In this document: one piece after another, positions 22,156-32,940 of the stretch | How positions within the stretch are numbered: the stretch's first letter is position 1 | Layout: every line of letters begins with the position of its first letter | NCBI GenBank assembly: GCA_922989275.2 | Contig: OV277861.1 | Coordinates: 51,747,623-51,811,622, forward strand | Direction: 5' to 3' | Length of the DNA: 64,000 nucleotides | Source: Gari tellinella | Lineage: Eukaryota; Mollusca; Bivalvia; Cardiida; Psammobiidae | Translations under genes and position numbers: made by a program | Notes under the pieces: generated by a model | Database searches by the model: none | What the model saw: only the letters and a program-made list of their open reading frames with translations | Told to the model about the DNA's origin: nothing

Positions 22156-23233
22156 TTGACTTGACTTGACTTGATCCTGAGTTTATTTTTCAACTGCTGC
22201 GGGTGTCCCAGGGACTGGGGTAGGCAGCAGGTGGCTAGAGTGTCTAACATCCAGTCTCCACGCTTCTCTGTTCTGTGGATCTATGCCTTCAAGGCTACAT
22301 ATGTTCATATCAGCCTTGACGCAGTCTGATCAGGGCTTTCTTGGTCTCCCTCTACCTCTAGGGCCAGTAACTGTCATACTCATGGTTGAGTTGGTGCATG
22401 AAGTGGCACGGACAACGTGTCCATACCATCATGATCTCAGACGTCTTGTTCTCAAAGCCGCCGTCACTTCTTGTATCCCCAATCTGGCATACAGCGTATC
22501 AACGAGTATCTCATCAATGGGTTTGACACCACAGATCCAGCGTATCATAGACCTGTCATTCCTGCGTAGTCGCTTTAGGTCCGAGGCAGAAGGTGCCCAG
22601 GTTTCACTTCCATGCAACATGGCGGAGCGGACACAAGCGTTGAAAACCTTTCCACGGATCTTAAGTGAAACATGCTTAGATGTCAGTATTGGTAGGAGCT
22701 TCTTAAACTTCCCCCAAGCAGTGCAGCATCTGGTGATGATGGCGAGTTAGCAGCCTCCTCCAGCACATAGCATGTCGCCCAGGTAGCAGAAGCTGGCCTC
22801 TACATCAAGTTGAGTGCCATCCACAACTACCTGAGTGACTGGTCTACCATCAATCGGGCGAACCTGGTCACGTCATCTTGGACAAACGTAGTCAGGACTG
22901 ATGGTGAGTCTTCCTTTGATGCCACTGCACTTCTTGTGCACCCACAGTTTACACTGGGAACACTCAATCGAGTTGACACCAACTCCACTTCTACAGACTG
23001 CACAGGGAAATGCCCCCGAGTCTCGAAGAAGATCCAGCCCAGACCAGAGATCATGAGCTTAGTCTTCTTCATGTTGACTCTCAGTCCCTTGCCTTCCATC
23101 TCGTCTTTCCATACCTTCAGCTTTGCAACACACTCCTCCAGTGAATCCGCCATCACAGCAAGGTCATCTGCGTACAGAAGTTCCCACGGAAGACCGGTGC
23201 AAAACTCGCGGGACAAAGCTTCCAGCACTAGGA
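22156..23233 (-). pseudogene. 5'-truncated LINE: reverse transcriptase palm to 3' tail
   Basis: Minus-strand frames 23228-22827 and 22620-22429. The first shows LPWELLYADDLAVMADS (motif C with DD at 23174-23163) and GLRVNMKKTKLMISG. The second shows GSETWAPSASDLKRLRRND and RWICGV, the downstream thumb-like block. A frameshift separates them. The 3' end is a (TCAAG)n tail (22174-22156). The 5' end stops inside a BIV160-like repeat, as expected for incomplete target-primed reverse transcription. No RNase H. It is distinct from the other two LINEs. Confidence 0.85.
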
Positions 23234-23640
23234 TGAAAAGCAGATGAATCAGTTCACATTATGCATTTCTGAGTTAGAGCCCTTGAATCAGTTAAAATTG
23301 CTTTTTTAAGCATGTCCGCCCTTTTACTCAAAATTAGCGGCATCTGTGACCTAGTGTGTACACATTCCTTTTTTTCTCTTGGGGGTTGGAGGATGGTTTC
23401 CAGCTGAATGGTTTTGGCGGTTGGGGGGGGGGGGGGGGGGGGGGGGCATCTGTCTCCTGTGGACACATTTCTTGTTATACCGATAATATATCGGTCAAGT
23501 TCGATAACCAGATGAATCACATGAGGTATTTCTGAGTTAGGGCCCTTGAATAAATAAAACTGCTTTTTAAGCTCTCTTACTCAAACAGTTTTCAATTGGT
23601 ATACACCAAGCCTCCTCAAACTCATCATTAAGCATGAAGC
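23234..23640. repeat. Diverged BIV160-like units, with a 24-base G run
   Basis: GGTCAAGTTCGATAACCAGA at about 23492, with a flanking half-unit split by the LINE at 23233. An uninterrupted G run spans about 23423-23446. Confidence 0.7.
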
Positions 23641-24458
23641 AGCTGACAGTTCTTATTTCAAAGGGGTGGATGGGTGTTGTATACATTTGACGCCATAAAC
23701 CCCATCCCCTTAAAATCGTTTGCAGCTAACGTGAGCTAAGTTGGTAAACCTGATCATCAGACATCAAGAAGCTGAATGGACATTATCAGGTTAACATTAT
23801 CAATTGAATGATTCAATTCCATAAATCAAACAGTTTTCATTTAATCCTCAAGAAATATTGAAAAATGATTTAGCTTTTAAATCCTTTCTACTTAAACTGT
23901 TCAGACATTGTAGAATGAAAAGTTATGATTCGCACATCGCGTTGGAAGACTTTTCTGATAGGCCAGGTTCGGCACTTTCTATCGAAAATGGATCCAGACA
24001 CAAATTTGCAAGATTTGAAAAATGCGAATGCCGGAGGGGCCGAAACGTTCTATTTTTCTACTTTCGGTTTAAAATGTACGCGACCTTTTTGTCAAAACCC
24101 GTTATAGAAGGGAGAAAAAATGCAGTTTGACCACGCAAAGTGATTTCTTGCCACAGAGGACGAGAGAAATAAGCAAAGTCCACGTGATCTGTACTGTACT
24201 TTTGTAAAGAAAAAAAGTAGTTCCATCATGGCTTCCTCCATTTTTTAAAAAAATGACCTCCAAAATTTAATCACATTTTATGCTTATTACATCAGTATTT
24301 TCTAAATATGACAATCCTTTGTTGACAGAAAGTATATGATCAATAAAATGTGAAATGAAGAATTCAAATTTTGGCACTTGTAGAAAAGATACATGGACAT
24401 TTCCAGCCTCTGTTAGTGGCACCATAAATAGCTTTAGTAGTGATTAATTTTACGTCAA
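23641..24458. other. No gene seen; spacer
   Basis: No recognisable domain in the small frames at 23858-24130. No repeat boundary found. Confidence 0.5.
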
Positions 24459-26187
24459 CACCCGCTTACAACTCCGTTACAACGGGGCGCGCTTCAGAAC
24501 GAGTTTTGGTACAGCTTCTTTCCGTTTTGTATTACGGCTTCTGCACCGTGTAGCTCATATTTAGGTACACAACCGTTCCCATTTTCGCAAAATCCCCAGG
24601 CGAATGCACACCCAAAATAGGTATTGCGTTTGATATATATTTCTCTAGGTTCAATGACCACTGTCGCTTTTGAAGTTTGTATAAATGCCGATTACGGAGC
24701 GATTTGTAAAGTTCACATGTACATTGCACTTTTATGAAGACAACTTTCACTTTCGGAAGAAATGCCGAACGCCTTCTGGCTTTTTTCTCCATTTTCGTGT
24801 ATTTATGTGTTGATCTTAACATACCGCGACTGTTAACTGTTACCCTTTTTGGGAAGTGGTTGTTTTTATTGATTTTCATCATTGCTAATCGTTCTTGGCA
24901 ATGTTACGGCTCCGAAAGGATTGTTTTGTGAATGCTACAGATTCTTTCTTACATTGTTACAGATTCTGACGGGCGTCGCAATTATATGTAACCCTGATGG
25001 AACAGTGGTGACGAATGCGATCTAAATCTTTAAAAACAACCCACGAACATGTACCTGTTTTCTAAAACGTTTGGATAGCAGATGATGCGCACATTACATC
25101 TAATTTGTTTGTTTGTAAGCATACAGTTATGTTGTTTTGCGATTTTCATGCATATACAGTTCATAATGTCGGTTCATTTGTTCCTTTTTAAACCATTTTA
25201 TTTGGGTTTGCAAGCTTCTTCAAAAGAGCAACGGGAAGAAATTAAATTTATATAAGATATAAAACACCCTCAACTGCTTTCTTTTCTTATTGATTACACG
25301 TGCATCTGTTAATAAATATTCAGTCGAACTTGGCTTATTTAGATTCTATGTGCATTACCTCTGTTGTACTCATAAACCGACCTAAATGCTGTTTTTAACA
25401 TTTTAAATGGAAAAAGAATATCATATTCGTCAATACTGCACAACCTTTTTATAAACTGCAGTTTTTCTAATATAATTGCAAACAGATTGTACAGATTATG
25501 ACAGTGGGGTCGAAATTGGCCCTTCCCTTGGGTCACATTTTTTACATACAAACATCATTCAAATTGAGCGATACCATTTTGTGCGGGGTGTTCACTCGTT
25601 TGATTATCATAGTTTAAGCCATCAGTTAGAATTAAAAGATATAAACAACATTTGTCTAAAAAATGTCACATTGTCAATGGATCACTATGACTCAGGTGAG
25701 CAATTTAGAGTCTATGTGGCTCTTGCTAATCTTGACATGTTGCTTATTATCTTTGTCACTGCCAAAGATGCAGTTATGCACCATTGAATATAATGGAGTC
25801 TTACAATGGAGAAAACGTTATTCTTTCCCATTTAAACCTACCTAAATGCAAGCGAATTAAAGTAAAATGTAGAAAAATACATTTTTTAAGAAAAAAAGTC
25901 TAACTTTTTTTAATTTTAGTGTCAGACAGTTTGGAACCTGATCAGACGCCAGGTTACCGTATCGCAGACGCCGCTTTGGAGAGGCGGTGTCTTAGATGGG
26001 TGTCCACTATTTTATATAGCCCATTCAAAAGTAATTACAAGTAATCAAAAGAAATCATACATCATATTTTTTTATACTCGTCGTTTTTATTTTACACATA
26101 AACGGAATCCGTAACACTTGTATGTCTGAAGCTGTACCAAAACTCGTTCTGAAGCGCGCCCCATTGTAACGGAGTTGTAAGCGGGTG
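24459..26187. mobile_element. 1.73-kb TIR element, CACCCGC ends, 5-bp target duplication
   Basis: 60-bp terminal inverted repeats with one mismatch (left begins CACCCGCTTACAACTCCG) and a flanking duplication GTCAA on both sides (24454-24458, 26188-26192). No transposase is evident; the 116-codon frame at 24532-24882 (minus) has no known motif. CAC ends with 5-bp duplications occur in Transib/RAG-like transposons, but the heptamer is not the canonical one, so the superfamily is left open. Confidence 0.85.
25800..26010. mobile_element. Partial MITE family M1 (TA target)
   Basis: Left end reads CAATGGAGAAAACGTTATTC, and the inner GATCAGACGCC core is near 25940. The right end is missing. It lies inside the TIR element. 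Confidence 0.6.
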
Positions 26188-26608
26188 GTCAAGACTCCTT
26201 TATAAAGCTTCTACAAGTCTAAACGCTCAAAATGATATATAATATTGGTATGTTGCATGTAGGCATTTTGGAGAAAAAAAAAGTCGGAAAAGTCGTGACT
26301 TTCGGTTTCGTTGTTACACGTCAGAGTAGATTTGAGATGTCAGAGTGTAGCGTTTATTCAGAATATGAGCTCCAAATTAGTCCGGTAGTGTCTGTGATAT
26401 GTGTACAAAATGGGTCAGACTTGCTAAGGATAGCCCGGAAAACTTGTAGTTTGCTCCAAACTTTCCCATATTAAGAACTTGTATATCAACTATATCATGT
26501 TGTTTCAAATTTTAGCAGCACCATCTCATTTTTTGGATAGGGGTCTGTGGGGAGAGACATACGTTTTTCTCAAAAACACATTCTGGTTTACTGCTAGCAA
26601 ATCCTTTA

Positions 26609-26870
26609 CCGGCGGACGTAGTCGAGGGGTAACTAAATCACCTGTTTACGACGTCAGGGGTTGTGAGTTCGATCCCCCGCCGGACCAGGTCCTTCGGATG
26701 AGACTTTATAAACCGAGGTTTGATGTACTGTATAAGTGCTAAATACACTTCATTCAAGTTCATTGGCATCTAAAAATCAAGAGAACTCTTTCGATAATAA
26801 GAGTAGGGCATCGCGCCTGGGTTCTCTGTATCCGCTCTAGACCATAGATGGCAGAAACAGGCGTTAACAA
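26609..26870 (+). mobile_element. tRNA-derived SINE (family A, forward copy)
   Basis: The tRNA-like head 26609-26687 has paired acceptor arms CCGGCGG and CCGCCGG, box A ACGTAGTCGAGG, box B GTTCGATCCCC and a genomic ACCA after the stem. The body follows, with CCATAGAT near its end. Related copies: 751-1004 (reverse, full) and 55843-55944 (reverse, truncated). Confidence 0.8.
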
Positions 26871-27156
26871 ACAAAACAAGCGAACGCTTGAGAAGGATCT
26901 CACATTCAATTCAAACGCTTTTTAGTCTTAGCTGAGTGGGAAACAGTTTTGAGTCTGATAGAGGCAGTCTTTAACTATTAGTCGGCTTCTGAACTGGCTT
27001 CATAATATATTGTTTTAGCAAAAGCGCGTTTATTGGGACAACGATAGTATACCGTATTCTACACGTTAAAGTTTTAGAGTATACGGACAAGTCCAAATGC
27101 TGAATATTGTGCTGCCCTTAGCTATATAGCTATGCACACTACATCGAGTTATAGTG
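26871..27156. other. No gene seen; spacer
   Basis: No exon or defined repeat. Confidence 0.5.
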
Positions 27157-28268
27157 AGTTATACCCCACAAACAGAGTTTGAGGGTGGTATCTCGTACTG
27201 GAATCAGCTTGTCGGTCGGTCTGTCTGCAAAATCTTGTACTTTCAACTCCATTTCAGTTTCAACCTGATTCATTTGATACTTGGCATAAATGTTAATCAG
27301 GTGTATTAGATGTGCAAGACACAAAATTTAGGTCCCTGTAACATTAACATTAACCTTTGGCCTTGAAATTGGCAGGCAAAATATTTTCCTTTGAACTCCT
27401 TCAGTTTCAACCTGATTCACTTGATGCTTGGCATAAATGTTACTCAGGAATAGTTTATGTGCCAGACATAAATTTCACGTCTCTGTGACCTTGACCTTTG
27501 TCCTTGAAATTGGTTTTAAAATTGGCAGGCACAATCTTGTACGGCAAACTTCTCCTTCACTTGATACTTGGCATAAATGTTACTCAGGAGTAGGAGATGT
27601 GCAAGCCACAAACAAATCTCTGTGACCTTCAAGGCTTGACCTTTGGCCTTGAAATTGGTCTTAAATTTGGCAGGCAAAATCTTGTACGGCGAACTCCTCC
27701 TTCACTTTCAACCTGATTTACTTAATACTTGGCATAACTGCTATTACTCAGGAGAAGTAGATGTGCAAGACACCAATTTCAGGTCTTATCCAGAGCATAT
27801 ATAGCCTATACTCTATAATCTAGCATAACAAACATGGTCTGTGGATACATTTGGTAATTCAGAGTGTTGCATAATACCTTTAATAACCTCAATTTGACCT
27901 TGACCTCTCACTTTAATAACTGAAAAACCTTGTTCAAAGCATAACTTTTATAAATACCTATCTAGGATTACCAAACCTTGTGTGTGGATATATCTTGAGA
28001 TTACAAAGTATCACACTCACATACCTTTTTGAGATCACCTTGATCTTAAAATTGACCTCTGACCTTGGTTATGAAAAACAATTTGTCCAGAGCATATCTC
28101 TTTTACCAAACCTGGTGTGTTATTATATGTTGGGATTGCAGAGTGTCATATACCATTTTTAAGTCATTTTGACCTCGGCTTACACATTTGACCTTATTGT
28201 AAAACCTTATTGAAAACGTCTGCAGAGTGTGGTGGGGGTATTTATCACCTTTAGTGATAGAGTCTTTT
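27157..28268 (+). mobile_element. Pearl/Helentron-like element with GGTCA-rich tandem repeats
   Basis: Starts ATACCCCAC, has the inverse GTGGGGGTAT near 28230, then a hairpin TATCACCTTTAGTGATA and GAGTCTTTT at the end: the same end plan as copies A-C with different sequence. Internal units of roughly 130-160 bp contain TGACCTTGACCTTTG or variants. Confidence 0.65.
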
Positions 28269-28410
28269 CTGTCACAGTGAATTTTTTACCTTTGTACCCC
28301 GAGTCATATACTCATTAAATTTACCAGGGACTCATTATTTAACAAGTTGCGAGTCCCATGGACGCATACCTTTTCTTGTCTTTATTAACCTATTACTCAT
28401 AAGCAAAAAG

Positions 28411-28486
28411 TTGCTTAAAGCAGGTTGAAAGTAAGACAGAATGTACCTTAAGGCACATTCTGCTTTACTTTCAACTTGCTTTAAGT
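28411..28486. repeat. T1-type MITE core (ends not resolved)
   Basis: Palindrome with arms AAGCAGGTTGAAAGTAA / TTACTTTCAACTTGCTT and a CCTTAAGG centre. It lies about 170 bp upstream of the conserved 5' flank of Ly6 copy 1. Confidence 0.75.
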
Positions 28487-28653
28487 GGTAAGATGTCCTC
28501 AAAACTAGAAGTAAGTTATGGGATATTAGGTTAACTTTTCACCTCAAGGACTCAATGTTTGTCTCAAGGATTCATTGTTTTACAGAATGTGAATCCTGAA
28601 GACTCATTCATCTGATATCTAAAATTATCACTGTTGTCATATTTTTAACACAG

Positions 28654-28704
28654 GTTAGCGACCGTTTCCCTTCGTCAGTCGTGTAAACATCAACAAGCTA
28701 CAGT
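28654..28704 (+). promoter_or_regulatory. Conserved 5' UTR of Ly6 copy 1
   Basis: This stretch is almost identical to 42765-42820 in front of copy 2, including TTCGTCAGTCGTGTAAACAT, while more distant upstream DNA is not. It is preceded by TTTTTAACACAG, which could be a splice acceptor joining an upstream non-coding exon. No TATA box can be assigned with confidence. Confidence 0.55.
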
Positions 28705-28759
28705 ATGAATTCTCTAATATGGATGTTTTTGGTCGGATGTACAGTTCTGCTGTTCACAG
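28705..28759 (+). CDS. Ly6/three-finger protein copy 1, exon 1 (signal peptide)
   Basis: Encodes MNSLIWMFLVGCTVLLFT plus one base of the next codon: a start Met and a hydrophobic core, a typical cleavable signal peptide. The exon ends at a GTTAGT donor (28760). The ATG is chosen because it opens the hydrophobic segment and because the surrounding sequence is duplicated at copy 2. Phase 1 matches exon 2 at 31906. The three exons give a complete 120-residue product, about the usual size of single-domain Ly6/uPAR proteins. Confidence 0.85.
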
Positions 28760-29120
28760 GTTAGTTACGTTCTTTAACTTCGAACACCATACTATTTTGT
28801 GGTCCGCTCTCTTATTCTAAAGTCTGAACATTTTTAATCGGATCTTCACCAGAGGCACGGGTTCAGAAACTACCCTTTGAAAGCCCTGGATATTTCTTTC
28901 TCTAAAACATCAGAATGTGAACTTAAGGCTTTGATAGGGAAAAAACCTTTACAAATCGTCTTCTCTGAATCCGTCAGGCCCAGGCCTTTTGTATTTGACA
29001 TGTAACTTTGCCTTATACAGTCCTCTACCAAGATTGTTCAAATCAGGACCCCTGACTCACACTTGGACATCGTTGGACAAAGATAAAATTAAATAATACA
29101 TTGAGGAAATTGAATGTGCC

Positions 29121-29372
29121 TTAACCCATTTCCCCATAGCCTGTTTCTAGTAGTTAAGATATGTGATCTATTAAAGTAGGTTGATAGTAAAGCAGAATGC
29201 GCCCTAGGGCGCATTCTGCTTTACTTTCAGCCTGCTTTAAGTTACTATCTGCTAGGATATAGAAAATATTTCTTATGGTACATATTCATGACAGTATAAA
29301 ATGGAACTATTTTCTTTGGCGGAAGAATAAAATGAATGCGCTAAAAGTCGCTTCTATAAGGGAAAGGGTTAA
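29121..29372. mobile_element. MITE family T1
   Basis: TTAA at both ends, CCCATTTCC start and GGAAAGGG end, central GCGCCCTAGGGCGC palindrome. The right third is nearly identical to the copy at 9289-9540. Confidence 0.88.
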
Positions 29373-29373
29373 G

Positions 29374-29727
29374 TAGGGGTGTAACAATACGGCGAAAGCC
29401 GTATTGTAACATATTGCAATACAGAGGAACTGTATTGTGGCAACTTTTAAATAAAAACATGGATAGAAATTAGCATTGAAAACTAGTGTATAGCATTGAA
29501 AAAATAAAAGGAGTGCTTTAAATACAAGGTAGTCCAAATTAAAATAGACAATTGCTTTGAGTGTTATAATTGTCACAGAATAACTTTCAACCTGTCGTAT
29601 GTGCTCACATGATATACATACATGTACATGTATAGAACATTGCAATACGGAAAAACCGTATTGCAATACGTATTGCCAAGAGGCGTATTGCAATCTAACA
29701 ATATATTGCCTTATTGATACACCCCTA
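29374..29727. mobile_element. TIR element with TAGGGGTGT ends
   Basis: TAGGGGTGTAACAATACG at the left and its approximate inverse (ATTGATACACCCCTA) at the right. Internal short palindromes of the string CAATACG. The ends resemble some hAT MITEs. No coding. Confidence 0.65.
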
Positions 29728-29999
29728 GCCAGGCTAGCCTTTAGTATTGAATATTTTGAATTCAATTTACTGATCGAGTAAGAGTTGGGAAGAATAATAA
29801 TCAAACGAGTTGTTAGCTAAAACACTTCGTGTTGCAATCTCTTGTAAATTTTCCCCCGCCATTTTGGGAATATGACCCATACATCTGAACTTGGGAATTA
29901 TCGCGCCAAATCATTAAAATGGCGAAAATGAAACAAATTGTATCAATTTAGTTGATAAACCAGTGAATGTTTCAATTTTTATCAGGAACATCAATATAT

Positions 30000-30206
30000 T
30001 ACAATAAACCTCTCTATTACGATCACTGAAAGAAGGCTAATTGGTTGCTTGACAGTTGAGCCGACAGTTTGAAGCAATGTGACGGGTAAACAGAAAGCTC
30101 TTATAGGAGCTTTCTGTTTATTGTCACTTTGCTTTAAGCAGTCACCTGTCGTGAACACGTTTGAATTAGCAAAATATTGCGGTCGCAATAGAGAGGTTTT
30201 ACTATA
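30000..30206. mobile_element. MITE family M2 (TA target)
   Basis: Ends AATAAACCTCTCTATTACGA and the inverse GAGAGGTTTTACTA, TA on both sides, and a central palindrome CAGAAAGCTC / GAGCTTTCTG. Better-preserved copy at 59659-59868. Confidence 0.8.
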
Positions 30207-30559
30207 TTTGCATTATTTTTTAACTGAAAAATATCTATAAATCTGCTTGATGGAGCAGGATATATAATATTATAAACATTATACAAGAATAATTAACATT
30301 AACATATATTTTTAATGATCGTATCTCTAAATTTATTAACGAAAATTTCTAAGAAATGTATCAACGTTATAAAATCGATAGTATGATCATATGTCTCACT
30401 CTCCAAGCAAAGAAAAATAATCATTTTTGTGTAACAAGAACCGTAAGTGGGTGCCAACGCTCGTCTGTTTTATCATAATAGTCTAGATTAAGAAGAGGCA
30501 GTGAGCTATTCGTATTGCCTTTTTTGTCTTGACTATTTGTCTGACTGTCAACTGTTCGG

Positions 30560-31330
30560 CTCTAAGTGACCTTGATCTTTGTCTGACATCACCAAACTAT
30601 GGTCAATGTTAAATTCAACCTATTTGACCTCTCAACCACCTTAACCTTTGGCCGCCTTGACCAAATGTGTACTGAGTTGAAAATCTTCTTGCCTTGAGTA
30701 AACATGCCAAATATGAAGTGTCTATCACATGTTGTTTAAGAGTTATAGAAAATGTCAAATTTGACCTGTAAATGACCTTGACCTTTGACTGACATGACCA
30801 AAGTTGAACTGAACTCAAACTTTTTTTGGTTAAGTACACATGCCAAATGTCAAGTCTGTATCACATGCAGTTCCAAAGTTATGGGCAATGATAAATTCAA
30901 ACTATTTGACCTCTGAATGGTCTTAACTTTTGTCTGCCATGACCAAACGTATACTGAACTCATTAGCTTCTTGCGTTGAGTAGACACGGCAAAAAGAAAG
31001 TCTGTATCAAATGTTGTTTAAGATTTATGAGAAATGTTGAATAAACCATATTTGACATGTAAATGACCTTGACCTTTGTTTGACATGATCCAATTTGTAT
31101 TGATTTCAAGAAATTCTAGAGTTGAATACACATGCCAAAAACAAGTTTCTATCACATGCAGTTCAAAAGATATGGCCCTTATTGAAAACACCCTAATTTA
31201 CCTCTGAATGACATCTAAATGACCTTGACCTTTTTTTGGACATAACCAACATTTTACTTAGCTGAAGATCTGTTTGAGGTGAATACACAAACCAAATATA
31301 AAGTCTGTATCGCGTGTAGTTCTAAAAGTG
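30560..31330. repeat. GGTCA-rich tandem repeats (~150 bp)
   Basis: About five units, each with TGACCTTGACCTTTG-like DNA, then TGACATGACCAAA and ATCACATGCAGTTC or variants. Related to the arrays at 27.2-28.2 and 42.2-42.7 kb. Confidence 0.7.
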
Positions 31331-31409
31331 TGGCCAACGTTAAGATTTCGGACGCCAACGGCAACGACGACAACGCAGACGCGTAAAATTACGCTAACAC
31401 TTTTATTTC

Positions 31410-31601
31410 TAATGCAACCCGTCTTGAGCCAGATCAGACGCCGGATAATCCGTCGGTCTGATCAGGCTCCAAACAGTTTGCCACTCAGATTAAAATAATT
31501 TGTCAGAAATGTCAATCAGTTATCCATTTCGCAAATGTATTTCAATGCGTTTGCGTTTCGTTTGAGTTTAAACGGGAAATAATAACACAATCTCCACTGT
31601 A
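31410..31601. mobile_element. M1 MITE fragment
   Basis: Core GATCAGACGCCG near 31433 and right end ATCTCCACTGTA (31590-31601). The terminal ~11 bp are included in the tandem repeat that follows. Confidence 0.65.
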
Positions 31602-31905
31602 ATCTGTAAACGTCATGTTGCAGCCCATAGAGCGGAAGATATAAAGTGTTATAACTGTGTTGGGGATGGGTGTGAGGATGAATTTGACTCGTCTCCACTG
31701 TAATCTGTAAACTTCATTTTGCAGCCCATAGAGCGGAAGATATAAAGTGTTATACCTGTGTTGGGGATGGGTGTGAGGACGAATTTGACTCGTCTCCACT
31801 GTAATCTGTAAACTTCATTTTGCAGCCCAAAGAGCGGAAGGTATATAAAGTGTTATACCTGTGTTGGGGATGGGTGTGATGTAATCTGTTGATTTCATTT
31901 TGCAG
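31591..31905 (+). repeat. Three truncated tandem copies of the exon-2 acceptor and start
   Basis: Units of 101, 101 and 80 bp. Each holds the end of an M1 MITE (TCTCCACTGTA), a pyrimidine-poor intron end, a TGCAG acceptor (exon starts 31624, 31725 and 31826) and the first ~65 bases of exon 2 coding KCYNCVGDGCEDEFDS or similar. Copies 1 and 2 then run into the repeat junction and a stop; copy 3 carries a 2-bp insertion. Only the fourth acceptor, at 31906, leads to a complete exon. Confidence 0.88.
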
Positions 31906-32040
31906 CCCAAAGAGCGGAAGGTATAAAGTGTTATACCTGTGTTGGGGATGGGTGTGAGGATGAATTCGACTCGGATGCTACCGGCGTTATGGTCTATGAA
32001 AACTGCACGGCGTCATGCGTTAAAGTCAGATTAGGGAGTA
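31906..32040 (+). CDS. Ly6/three-finger protein copy 1, exon 2 (fingers 1-2)
   Basis: 135 bases in phase with exon 1. The frame reads AQRAEGIKCYTCVGDGCEDE and on to ENCTASCVKVRLGS. It starts the mature protein with the KCYTC motif found at the N-terminus of Ly6/uPAR domains and holds five of the ten cysteines and a possible N-glycosylation site NCT. Donor GTGAGT at 32041. Acceptor TTTTGCAG. The fold is a three-finger beta structure locked by five disulfides, usually at the cell surface. Confidence 0.92.
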
Positions 32041-32080
32041 GTGAGTATAACGAGAGATATTTTCGAAGAAAAAGCAAGAC

Positions 32081-32336
32081 TTAACCCTTTCCCCAATAGA
32101 AGCGCCTTTTAGCGGATATTATTTCTTCATCCGCTGAAGAAAATAGTTCCAATTAATTTAATCAGTAATGGTTATGTATTATAGGGAATATCTTCTATAT
32201 TATAGCACATGAGATTTTAAAGCAGATTGAAAGTGAAGCAGAAAGCGCACTAAGGCGCATTCTGCTTTATTTTCAACCTGCTTTAAGTAGTCACCTATCT
32301 TAAGTACTAGAAATAGGCTATTAGGTAAAGGGTTAA
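32081..32336. mobile_element. MITE family T1 (reverse orientation)
   Basis: TTAACCCTTTCCCC at the left and AAAGGGTTAA at the right, with the AAGGCGC central palindrome. It begins 40 bp downstream of the exon-2 donor. Confidence 0.88.
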
Positions 32337-32940
32337 ACAAGTTAAAACAACTGTATTTATGTAAAAAAAAATATATGAAAATTCTCATCTGAATATCGTA
32401 TCATTAATAATAAAACATTAAATAATGTGTTAATCCTTCGCCTGGATCCAACCATATTACCATAGGGAAAACCTTGTTCTTCAAGACTTATTCAATAACC
32501 AGACTGATTTTAAACTTTCTGCGCAATGTTTTCGTGCATGAAACAGTTCGTCTTAGAGGGAAACGGTTAGAATTATTTCCCCTCGACAAATAAAAGCCAG
32601 AATAACACAGCAAAACGGTAAAAAACTATATATACAGTTGTTGGCCATAAGTAAGTTCCCATCCTGGAAAGTTTTTGATGTATTTGAGCTATTTAAGGTT
32701 AACAGGAATCTGTCGATAAATTAAAGTCACTAAAGGTAAATATCTACAAAAGCTGAATAAATTTGCCATTAAACTGAAAGGTGAACTTTTTTTTACTTTT
32801 GATTTGATTCTGTCGCTAAGAAACTTTAGAACACCAGTGAAAATCCATGACTAGTGTTCTTAACAATGTTGCCATGGCAACGGGAACATCACATGGCATC
32901 ATGAAATGCCGTCATTTTAAAGAGAAAACATTAATGATTA
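32337..32940. other. Intron 2 of Ly6 copy 1, unique part
   Basis: No exon or clear repeat seen. Confidence 0.5.

Larger units (their letters stand above)
28760..31905 (+). other. Intron 1 of Ly6 copy 1 (repeat-filled)
   Basis: Holds a T1 MITE (29121-29372), a TAGGGGTGT-ended element (29374-29727), an M2 MITE (30000-30206), GGTCA-rich tandem repeats (30560-31330), an M1 fragment (about 31410-31601) and tandem truncated copies of exon 2 (31591-31905). No other host exon seen. Confidence 0.75.

Noticed and set aside
22283..22750. 155-codon plus-strand frame
   Set aside because: It is antisense to a LINE whose minus strand shows RT motifs (YADD and downstream blocks).
24532..24882. 116-codon minus-strand frame next to a TIR
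   Set aside because: No recognised motif and no transposase residues; basic composition is explained by AT-rich DNA. Kept only as part of the TIR element.
26609..26687. tRNA gene candidate with pairing acceptor arms
   Set aside because: The same head occurs with a SINE body in three places, and no normal anticodon arm can be set. Treated as a SINE head.
29307..29804. 165-codon minus-strand frame
   Set aside because: It runs across a T1 MITE end and a TAGGGGTGT element and shows no domain.
31516..31799. Two overlapping minus-strand frames METSQIHPHTHPQHS / METSQIRPHTHPQHR
   Set aside because: They are the antisense of the tandem exon-2 copies of the Ly6 gene, which have a consistent sense reading with splice sites.
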